Positions 15,955-22,271 of a stretch of DNA of 41,369 nucleotides are shown piece after piece; within the stretch, counting starts at the first letter, position 1, and the number at the start of each line of letters is the position of its first letter. Below the pieces are notes generated by a model that made no database searches, was not told the DNA's origin, and was given only the letters and a program-made list of their open reading frames with translations. The stretch comes from Kiritimatiellia bacterium (GTDB taxonomy: Bacteria; Verrucomicrobiota; Kiritimatiellia; RFP12; UBA1067): the NCBI GenBank assembly GCA_017406465.1, contig JAFQYM010000011.1, positions 1 to 41,369 on the forward strand. Reading direction: 5' to 3'. The translations under genes were made by a program, and so were the position numbers.

Positions 15955-18373
15955 CTACGTTAAAGTCGACGACATCGACCCCAAGGAACTCGCCGAAAAG
16001 CTGACCCGCGCAGGGTTGCAGGTCGAGGCGATAGAGACTGTCGGTGGCACGCCGCTTTCCGATTTGATCGTCGTTGCGGAAGTCCTGGAATGCGAGGCGC
16101 ATCCCAATTCCGACCACCTGCACGTCTGCAAGGTGACGGACGGCAAGGAGACCTATCAGGTCGTGTGCGGCGCGCCGAACATGCGCAAGGGAATCAAGAC
16201 CGCGTTCGCGAAGATCGGCGCGGCCATCCCGGAATTCCTCGACAAGAACGGCAATCCCGAGAAGATCAAGAAGGGCAAGCTGCGCGGCGTCGAGAGCTTC
16301 GGCATGTGCTGCTCGGAGAAGGAGCTCCACATCGGCGAGGGCAACGCCGGAATTATCGAGTATCCCGCCGAGACTCCGACAGGTGCGCTCGTCCGCGACG
16401 TCGCGAAGCTCGAAAAGCCAGAGACGGTCTTCGACATCGAAGTTACCTGGAACCGCCCCGACGCGCTTTCCATCGTCGGTCTCGCGCGCGAGTTCTCCGC
16501 GATCTTGAGCCGCCCGCTTACGCTTCCGCCGGTCGATTTCACCGAGTGCGACGTCGATGTTAACGACGAGGTCAAGGTCGTCGTAGAAGATGCCGCACGT
16601 TGCCTCAGGTACACTGCGCGCGTCGTCACCGATATGACGCCAGACGCGCCGAGCCCTGTCTGGATGGCGAAGCGCCTCGAGCTTTGCGGCGTCCGCTCGC
16701 TCGGCCTCGCCGTCGACGTCACGAACTACGTGATGCTCGAGCTCGGCCAGCCGATGCACGCCTTTGACCACCGCACGCTCAAGGACCGCACGATCGTCGT
16801 GCGCGACGCGCGTGACGGCGAGACGATCAAGACGCTCGACGGCGTGGAGCGCAAGCTCGACCCCTCGATGCTGATGATCTGCGACGCAGAACGTCCGAAC
16901 GCCGTCGCCGGCATCATGGGCGGCGAGGATTCCGGCATTGCGCCCGGAACGACGTCCGTCCTTCTCGAAAGCGCGCTTTTCGAGCCGACTTCCACGAAGT
17001 TCACGGCGTCGAAGCTGGGGCTTGCGAGCGAGTCGAGCTACCGATATATCCGCGGCGTCGACAAGGATCTCGCCGACTTCGCCTCGCGCCGTGCCGCGCA
17101 TCTCCTTCAGAAGCATGGCGCCGCAAAGATCGCGAAGGGCATCGTCGACGTCGACAACCGTCCGCAGCCGCTCAATCCCGATGTCACGCTCGACTTCGAG
17201 CGCGCGCGCCGTCTTATCGGAATTCCCGTCGGCAACGACGCGATGGTGTTCCTCCTCAAAGGTCTCGGGTTCGTGCCGCGCGGAAAGGACAACCATTTCG
17301 CAGCTGCGACTTCCGTCGCGTTCGGCGTTCCGTCGTGGCGCTGGGACATTTCCGCCGAGGCCGATCTCGTCGAGGAAATCGCACGGCTTTACGGTCTCGA
17401 CAATATCCCCGACACGATGCCGTCCGCGCCATCGATCTCGCCGCTTTCTGATGCGCCGTTCCGCGCGAAGTCGCGCGTCCGCGAGCTCTGCCTCGCGCTC
17501 GGCTTCACCGAGGCGATGCACTATTCGTTCCTTTCGAAGAAGGAGCTCGACGATTTCGACACGCGCACTGCGGACCGCCGCCTCGTCATTCCCGACCCCG
17601 TGTCGGCGGAATACGGCGTTATGCGCGACTCGCTTCTCCCGCAGATGATGGGCTCGCTCGGGCGCAACGCCTCGCACCAGCTCGAGACCGCGATGCTCTT
17701 CGAGATAGGCAAGGTGTTCAACGTCGCGAAGACGCCGAAGGGCGACGTTCCCTGCGAGCGCGAGTCCCTTTCGCTCGGCTTTGTCGGGCCTGTCGGTCGT
17801 GAGCAGCTCAGGACGCGCGCGCCGCTTTCCGAAGAGGAAGCCGTGCTGTGGATGAAGGGCGTAGTGGACGAGCTTGTCGCGAAGCTCCACGCAGGAAAGC
17901 TCGAGTTCGAGTCGGCCGACCATCCGGCGTTTGCGAAGGGCGCTGCGCTCTCCGTCAAGCTCAATGGCCGCGCCATCGGCGTTCTCGGGGCTCTCTCCGC
18001 GAAGATGCGCCACCCCTACCGCCTCACGACGCAGATGGTTCTCTGCGAACTTGATTTGAAGCCGCTCCTGAAGCGCGTGGATGAGCTCGGGCGCGTCTCT
18101 CCCGTGCCGCAGTTCCCGCTTGTCAGGCGTGACATCGCGCTCGTCGCGGCGAAGTCGGTGACTAATGCCGCGATCGAGAAGGTCATACGCGACAATGGCG
18201 GCAAGGAACTTGTAAAGGTTACTCTCTTCGACGTGTTCAAGGACTCGCGCGCCTACTCGCTCGAGTTTCGCTCGGCGGAGAGAACCCTGACCGACGAGGA
18301 GGTCGGCAGGACATTCCAGCGGATCGTCGACGCCCTCAAGGCGACCGCCGGCATCGAGGTGAGGGAAAGTTGA
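15926..18373 (+). CDS. pheT: Phenylalanine-tRNA ligase beta subunit
   Basis: The 815-residue beta subunit of the cytoplasmic alpha2-beta2 enzyme that charges tRNA-Phe, close to the usual 790-810. In order: an N-terminal module MKLPLSWLNDYV; the tRNA-binding EMAP-like domain at about 40-150 (VAEVLECEAHPNSDHLHVCKV, VCGAPNMRKG); B3/B4 at about 210-390 with the editing site (VDVTNYVMLELGQPMHAFD, GIMGGEDSGI); B5 at about 410-480; the catalytic-like core at about 490-690; and the C-terminal anticodon-binding FDX-ACB domain at about 720-815 (PQFPLVRRDIALV, FRSAERTLTDEEV). The alpha subunit gene pheS, usually immediately upstream, is absent here; its place is taken by the Verrucomicrobia-type hypothetical. 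Confidence 0.96.
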   Translation: MKLPLSWLNDYVKVDDIDPKELAEKLTRAGLQVEAIETVGGTPLSDLIVVAEVLECEAHPNSDHLHVCKVTDGKETYQVVCGAPNMRKGIKTAFAKIGAAIPEFLDKNGNPEKIKKGKLRGVESFGMCCSEKELHIGEGNAGIIEYPAETPTGALVRDVAKLEKPETVFDIEVTWNRPDALSIVGLAREFSAILSRPLTLPPVDFTECDVDVNDEVKVVVEDAARCLRYTARVVTDMTPDAPSPVWMAKRLELCGVRSLGLAVDVTNYVMLELGQPMHAFDHRTLKDRTIVVRDARDGETIKTLDGVERKLDPSMLMICDAERPNAVAGIMGGEDSGIAPGTTSVLLESALFEPTSTKFTASKLGLASESSYRYIRGVDKDLADFASRRAAHLLQKHGAAKIAKGIVDVDNRPQPLNPDVTLDFERARRLIGIPVGNDAMVFLLKGLGFVPRGKDNHFAAATSVAFGVPSWRWDISAEADLVEEIARLYGLDNIPDTMPSAPSISPLSDAPFRAKSRVRELCLALGFTEAMHYSFLSKKELDDFDTRTADRRLVIPDPVSAEYGVMRDSLLPQMMGSLGRNASHQLETAMLFEIGKVFNVAKTPKGDVPCERESLSLGFVGPVGREQLRTRAPLSEEEAVLWMKGVVDELVAKLHAGKLEFESADHPAFAKGAALSVKLNGRAIGVLGALSAKMRHPYRLTTQMVLCELDLKPLLKRVDELGRVSPVPQFPLVRRDIALVAAKSVTNAAIEKVIRDNGGKELVKVTLFDVFKDSRAYSLEFRSAERTLTDEEVGRTFQRIVDALKATAGIEVRES

Positions 18374-18508
18374 TTTCAGGGACGTGGGTCCTGTGTTGCA
18401 CGCGGATTCAGCAGATATTTCTTCGACCGACATTTTGAAAAGGGGGTAACCCCTACTTTGGAACGACGGGTTCCGGGGATTCTGTGCTACGGCAACGTGG
18501 GACTCTTT

Positions 18509-18550
18509 TAAAGTTTAAAGTTGAAAACGTAAAGTGTAAAGTTGAAGATG
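18509..18550 (+). repeat. Two 21-bp direct repeats ending on a start codon
   Basis: 18509-18529 and 18530-18550 match at 18 of 21 positions; each contains TAAAG, TAAAGTTGAA and a purine-rich end. The ATG of the next gene is the last three bases of the second copy. The core AAGTTGAA is the same as in the array before mlaF. Confidence 0.7.
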
Positions 18551-19408
18551 GTGAAGATGGTTAAGTGCATATCGATAGTCATCGCATTTGCGTTGCCGCT
18601 GTTCGCCCAGGCAAATTCGAAGAGCGCGTTCGCGACCGTGCCAAAGCAGGCGCTCGTCGAGCTCAAGGCCACGGTCGGAAAGCCGTTCTCGTCCGGGCTC
18701 GTCTTCGTCGACGGCAAGTTTCTAGACCCGCCCTACAAGGTCGAGCGCTACGGCACCGCGCTCAGGATAAACGGAATACAGGTCACTAACGAAATCGTGC
18801 CGTGGACCGAGTTCCTGAAGACGCAGCCCGGGGCTCGCGTCGAGAAGATTGAGACACCGCAATCCGCCGACGCGCCTGCGGCAGACACCGCTCCTGCCGC
18901 GGAAGAGCCCGAAGTGGAGGAGTCTTATGATTCGTCCGACGACATAGACGACCTCTTCGATGACGATCCAAAGCCGAAGAAGAAGGCGAAGAAGCCTGCT
19001 GTGAAGCGTCCGGTGAAGGCCACTCCGCCGCCGCCTACGACGACGATAGTCTTTGACGGCGAGTTCAAGCCCAACGACAAGACGAAGCAGATGGTTGCGC
19101 GGATAAACAAGGCGAGAACTCGCGTGGAGACGACTCTCAGGAATGGCGGATGCTACTTTTTCAGTGCCCGTTCCATGCCGATTTCCGTCGACCGCCTGCC
19201 GGCTGAAATGCTGCTGTCGTCGTTGCCGGATGTCATGAAGTCAAACACGACCTTCGAGCAGTTCTCCTCTGCTGCCCGTTCGAAGGGGCTCACGTTCATC
19301 TCCGATAAAGTGATGCGCGATCTTTTCCGCAATCGTCTCGACTATATACGCCTCCAGGCCCGCGCGAAGGCCGTCAAGGAGGGTGGCAAATGGGGAACGA
19401 CGCTGTAG
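18548..19408 (+). CDS. Small secreted protein of unknown function
   Basis: The protein has 286 residues. Residues 1 to about 24 are a signal peptide (CISIVIAFALPLFAQA). Residues about 25-95 form a compact beta-like domain (PKQALVELKATVGKPFSSGLVFVDGKFLDPPY, RYGTALRINGIQVTNEIVPW). A low-complexity acidic then basic linker follows (SYDSSDDIDDLFDDDPKPKKKAKKP), then a helical C-terminal domain from about 175 (VARINKARTRVETTLRNGGCYFF). I do not recognise the family. The start could be ATG 18548 or 18557; both lie directly after the 21-bp repeats, with only a weak ribosome site. The 3' end overlaps the glycosyltransferase by 19 bases, so the two are co-transcribed and may act together in the envelope. 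Confidence 0.7.
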   Translation: MVKMVKCISIVIAFALPLFAQANSKSAFATVPKQALVELKATVGKPFSSGLVFVDGKFLDPPYKVERYGTALRINGIQVTNEIVPWTEFLKTQPGARVEKIETPQSADAPAADTAPAAEEPEVEESYDSSDDIDDLFDDDPKPKKKAKKPAVKRPVKATPPPPTTTIVFDGEFKPNDKTKQMVARINKARTRVETTLRNGGCYFFSARSMPISVDRLPAEMLLSSLPDVMKSNTTFEQFSSAARSKGLTFISDKVMRDLFRNRLDYIRLQARAKAVKEGGKWGTTL

Positions 19409-20463
19409 TGCTTCCGCTTACGATACTCATTCCGGCGTACAATCCGGACGAGAAACTGCTTGCGCTCCTTCCGAAGCTGAAGGAGCGCTTTGAGCATATC
19501 GTCCTCGTCAACGACGGTTCTGTAACTGGAAAGGACGTGTTCGAGAAGGCCGAGCCTTTCGTTGACGCGGTTCTCGTTCACGAGAAAAACCGCGGCAAAG
19601 GTGCCGCGCTGAAGACTGGGTTTGCTTACATTGGCAATTCGACTGACGTAATAACTGCCGACGCCGACGGGCAACACACGCCCGAGGACATCGCGAAGGT
19701 GGCGGACGGTCTCAGCCGCCACCGCGACGGCCTCGTTCTCGGCGTCCGTTCGTTTTCGGGGAAAGTCCCGCTTAGGAGCCGTTTCGGAAACTGGTGGACG
19801 CGCTGGTTCTTCTTCCTGATGACGGGGCTCATGGTGCGTGACACGCAGACGGGGCTTCGCGGCATCCCCGCGGCACTTGTGCCGCGCGTTGCGAAGATTC
19901 CCGGCGAGCGCTACGAGTACGAGATGGCGATGCTCGCCGACGCGAAGCACCATCCCTCGCGGCCCTTGCAAATTCCAATCGAGACGGTCTATCTTGACGA
20001 GAACGCGACGAGCCACTTCAACCCGGTTCTCGACGCCATCAGAATCTACAGGTCGCTTTTCCAATTCTGCATTTCGTCGGTTCTTTCATTCCTTATCGAC
20101 AATGGCGTCTTTGCCGCAGTGATGTGGGTGATGGAGGCGAAGGACACTCCGCGCCGCGACGACGTTCTTATTGCGCTCGTTGCCGCGCGCGTCATCTCGT
20201 CGCACTTCAACTACTTCTACAACAGGTTCATCGTCTTCCGTCGCGGCAATGTGCCGCGAAAGGGCCCCCATCGCAGCTACTACGGCTATTTCGGGCTCGT
20301 TCTCGCTGTCGGTGCGGCGAGCTATGCCCTCACGGAAGGATGCTCGGCGCTTCTCGACGTGAAGGGAGTCGCGATCACCGTCGTCAAGATCGTGGCCGAC
20401 ACGGTGCTTTTCGTGGCGAGCTATCTGATTCAGAAGAAGTTTATCTTCGCCCGCAGAAGCTGA
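19390..20463 (+). CDS. GT2 glycosyltransferase fused to a GtrA-like membrane domain
   Basis: The protein has 357 residues and a good ribosome site (GGAGGG) before ATG 19390. Residues about 8-210 are a family 2 glycosyltransferase of the dolichyl-phosphate-mannose-synthase type: LTILIPAYNPDEKL, VLVNDGS near 38, NRGKGAALKTGF near 65, the metal-binding TADADGQHTPED near 94, and DTQTGLRGIP near 154. Residues about 220-355 form a GtrA-like domain with four hydrophobic helices (LFQFCISSVLSFLIDNGVFAA, HFNYFYNRFIVFRRG, ending LIQKKFIFARRS). GT2 enzymes of this type make polyprenyl-phosphate sugars, and GtrA proteins help flip them across the membrane. The fusion would couple synthesis to flipping for a cell-surface glycan. 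The sugar is unknown. Confidence 0.88.
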   Translation: MGNDAVVLPLTILIPAYNPDEKLLALLPKLKERFEHIVLVNDGSVTGKDVFEKAEPFVDAVLVHEKNRGKGAALKTGFAYIGNSTDVITADADGQHTPEDIAKVADGLSRHRDGLVLGVRSFSGKVPLRSRFGNWWTRWFFFLMTGLMVRDTQTGLRGIPAALVPRVAKIPGERYEYEMAMLADAKHHPSRPLQIPIETVYLDENATSHFNPVLDAIRIYRSLFQFCISSVLSFLIDNGVFAAVMWVMEAKDTPRRDDVLIALVAARVISSHFNYFYNRFIVFRRGNVPRKGPHRSYYGYFGLVLAVGAASYALTEGCSALLDVKGVAITVVKIVADTVLFVASYLIQKKFIFARRS

Positions 20464-20480
20464 GGCGTTCTGTGTTTGTT

Positions 20481-20517
20481 TTAACGCAGAGGCGCAGAGG
20501 CGCAAAGTGCGCAGAGG
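20481..20517. repeat. GCAGAGGCGCAGAGG-type short repeat
   Basis: A cluster of GCAGAGG and GCGCA repeats lies between the convergent ends of the glycosyltransferase and tadA. Similar cgcagaggcgcagagg strings recur between genes in many bacterial genomes (from memory). It has no T-run and is not a clear terminator. Confidence 0.4.
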
Positions 20518-20526
20518 ATGATGGGG

Positions 20527-20988
20527 TTACTGATCTGCTCTTCTTTTCTTAAAGAAGTCGATGAGGACGGCTTTGCAGCGTTCTTCGAGGATGCCGGACA
20601 CTATCTCCGGATGGTGGTTCATCCCTGGATGGCGCAAGATGTCGAATACCGTAGAGCCGCCGCGCTTCGGGTCTGAGACTCCCCACACGACGCGGTCTGG
20701 GCGCGCGAGCACGATTGCGCCGGCGCACATCGGGCAGGGCTCTTTCGTGACATAGAGCGTCGTACCGATGAGCCGCCAGTTTCCCTTCGCGTTGAAGGCG
20801 GCGGAAAGCGCGAGCATTTCGGCATGGGCCGTTGCATCGGCAAGCCCCTCGGTCTGGTTGTGCGCCCGCCCGAGGATTCTCCCCTCGGCGTCGACGATGA
20901 CGCACCCGGTCGGCACCTCGCCGTCATCGGCGGCCTTCTCCGCCTCCCTGAGCGCCATCTCCATGTACTTTATGTCGTCTGCGTCCAT
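20527..20988 (-). CDS. tadA: tRNA-specific adenosine deaminase
   Basis: Converts adenosine-34 to inosine in the wobble position of tRNA-Arg, using zinc. The 153 residues carry the deaminase signatures: the zinc ligand and proton shuttle in AHAEM (His55, Glu57) and the cysteine pair in EPCPMCAGAI (Cys85, Cys88), plus NWRLIGTTLYVTKEPCPMC, typical of TadA rather than cytidine or dCMP deaminases. I start it at ATG 20988 (MDADDIKYMEMAL), seven bases after the minus-strand TATAAT; the longer frame up to 21048 would start upstream of the promoter. The mRNA would be leaderless. It converges with the glycosyltransferase and diverges from the regulator. Confidence 0.93.
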   Translation of the reverse strand: MDADDIKYMEMALREAEKAADDGEVPTGCVIVDAEGRILGRAHNQTEGLADATAHAEMLALSAAFNAKGNWRLIGTTLYVTKEPCPMCAGAIVLARPDRVVWGVSDPKRGGSTVFDILRHPGMNHHPEIVSGILEERCKAVLIDFFKKRRADQ

Positions 20989-20995
20989 CGCTGAC

Positions 20996-21019
20996 ATTAT
21001 AGCACATTTGTGGTATAAT
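20996..21019. promoter_or_regulatory. Symmetric divergent promoter of tadA and the GntR-type regulator
   Basis: Left arm ATTATAGCACA (20996-21006), spacer TT, right arm TGTGGTATAAT (21009-21019); the arms pair at 10 of 11 positions. Each arm is an extended -10 element: TGCTATAAT on the minus strand (for tadA) and TGGTATAAT on the plus strand (for the regulator). Only 12 bp separate the two hexamers, so two RNA polymerases could not occupy both at once. Confidence 0.75.
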
Positions 21020-21025
21020 GAGGGC

Positions 21026-21088
21026 ATGAAGAGAGTCTTAGATGACAATCATCGGCGATTTTTTAATGTGCCTGTCGAGAAGAAGTGA
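21026..21088 (+). CDS. Possible 20-residue leader peptide before the regulator
   Basis: The ATG at 21026 lies six bases after TATAAT, at or next to the expected transcription start. It opens a 20-codon frame (MKRVLDDNHRRFFNVPVEKK) that stops six bases before the regulator ATG. It could be a leaderless small ORF coupled to the regulator, or chance. There is no attenuator-like hairpin or run of one codon. Confidence 0.3.
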   Translation: MKRVLDDNHRRFFNVPVEKK

Positions 21089-21094
21089 TTTGCC

Positions 21095-22171
21095 ATGGAG
21101 AAATGCATCTCTGAGACGATAGCCGATGAACTCGCGGCTGATCTCGCCAGCGGACGCTGGAAGACGGGTGAGCGGCTGCCTTCCGTCGACGAGCTGCGGG
21201 CGCGTTTCGGCGCTGGCGAATATGCGGTGCGGCGCGCAATCAGGCGTCTCGCGGATTCCGGCGTAATATCGGTGAAGAAGCATGTCGGCGCGATGGTGAC
21301 GGCCAAGCCGCTCTGGTCGTGGAAGGGCCGCGTCGCTTTCATCGCCCTTGGCAGAATGGCCTCGTACTTCCAGACGATGCTTTCCCTCGGCTTCGCGCAT
21401 CAGTTAGAGGCAGCTGGCTGGCAGTTCGTCCCGGTTTTTCTCGACAATGCGAAGGACGGTTCCCTTGGCCTCGAGCCGCTTCGTCGCCATCTTGCCGCCG
21501 GATTTGACTTCGTCGTAGGGCTTTTCGGCGAGCGCCAGATAGCCGAGATGCTGGACCGCGCCGGTGTCCCTTACGTGATCCTCAACGGCTTTACGCGCGA
21601 CTTCCCCAGCGCCCGTGCTGTCATACGCGAGGATACTCGCGAGTGTTTCGCCGCGATGATCGCGGCGCTGAAGAAGCGCGGCGTGCAGCGGATCGTCGAG
21701 TTCGACATGCCGCGCTCCATCGACCGCAGCTTCAAGCGCCAGCTCTTCGAAGCGGGGATAAGCGTCGAGCGCGTGATGTGCAAGTGGGACAACGAGCGAA
21801 AGTGGACTCTCGGCGATCTCAAGGCCTGCGGACACCGGACAGTTGCCGCCTACTTTGCGGACGAACGCCATAGACTGCGCCCGCCCGACGTCGTTCTCTT
21901 TGACGACGACTATCTCGCCGTCGGCGGAGTTATGGCGCTTTTCGAGGCGGGCTTCAGGATCCCTGCCGACATCGGAGTTGTCTGCCACGCCAATCGCGGC
22001 AACGAGCTTGCGCTCGGCGTTTCCGTCGCACGGTTTGTGAACGATCCAGTCTCATACGCCGATGCTGTTGCCGAATATGTCGTTGCGCAGCTCGAAGGGC
22101 GTCGTGCCGCTCTGCCAAAGGTTGCGTGGCGGTTTGTCAATGGCGAGAGTATTGGACGCCATACGAAATAA
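21095..22171 (+). CDS. GntR-type regulator with LacI-like sugar-sensing domain
   Basis: The protein has 358 residues. Residues 1-70 are a GntR-type winged helix: IADELAADLASGRWKTGERLPSVDELRARFG, then YAVRRAIRRLADSGVISV for the recognition helix and wing. From about 75 to the end it has a periplasmic-binding-protein fold as in LacI and AraR (GRVAFIALGRM, FDFVVGLFG, VPYVILNG, RPPDVVLFDDDYLAVGGVMALFEAGFRIPADIGVVC). Such proteins usually repress sugar catabolism genes until the sugar binds. It sits directly upstream of the polysaccharide lyase locus and is the natural local regulator. GntR-type factors normally bind palindromes, whereas the four locus promoters carry direct repeats, so a second regulator elsewhere may be needed. 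Confidence 0.85.
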   Translation: MEKCISETIADELAADLASGRWKTGERLPSVDELRARFGAGEYAVRRAIRRLADSGVISVKKHVGAMVTAKPLWSWKGRVAFIALGRMASYFQTMLSLGFAHQLEAAGWQFVPVFLDNAKDGSLGLEPLRRHLAAGFDFVVGLFGERQIAEMLDRAGVPYVILNGFTRDFPSARAVIREDTRECFAAMIAALKKRGVQRIVEFDMPRSIDRSFKRQLFEAGISVERVMCKWDNERKWTLGDLKACGHRTVAAYFADERHRLRPPDVVLFDDDYLAVGGVMALFEAGFRIPADIGVVCHANRGNELALGVSVARFVNDPVSYADAVAEYVVAQLEGRRAALPKVAWRFVNGESIGRHTK

Positions 22172-22178
22172 TATAGCC

Positions 22179-22245
22179 ATTAATTGAGGCAATAATGTAG
22201 GTTGCTTACTTTCGTGTTGTCTGACGCTCGCCGTTTTGCTACAAT
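22179..22245 (+). promoter_or_regulatory. Regulated promoter A: tandem 12-mers plus -35/-10
   Basis: ATTAATTGAGGC (22179-22190) and AATAATGTAGGT (22191-22202) stand head to tail. After 14 bp come TTGTCT (22217-22222), 17 bp, and TACAAT (22240-22245). The predicted start is near 22252, which centres the repeats at about -61.5. The promoter drives the lyase and GH88 genes. Confidence 0.75.
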
Positions 22246-22271
22246 GCGAGCAGATCAAAAGGAGGGTGTGC

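Noticed and set aside
15557..18433. 958-codon open frame on the minus strand
   Set aside because: It lies antisense to pheT, whose domains are complete. Long antisense frames are expected in G+C-rich DNA; this one has an Arg/Glu/Ala-heavy product and no signals.
18443..18454. GGGGTAACCCC hairpin after pheT as a terminator
   Set aside because: Short stem and no T-run. I found no convincing intrinsic terminator anywhere in the window, so termination may rely on other means.
20989..21048. Longer N-terminus of tadA
   Set aside because: It would start upstream of the minus-strand -10 box; the conserved domain begins after 20988.
22236..22271. Upstream TTG start for the lyase
   Set aside because: It overlaps the -10 box of promoter A; ATG 22272 has an excellent ribosome site and leads to the signal peptide.
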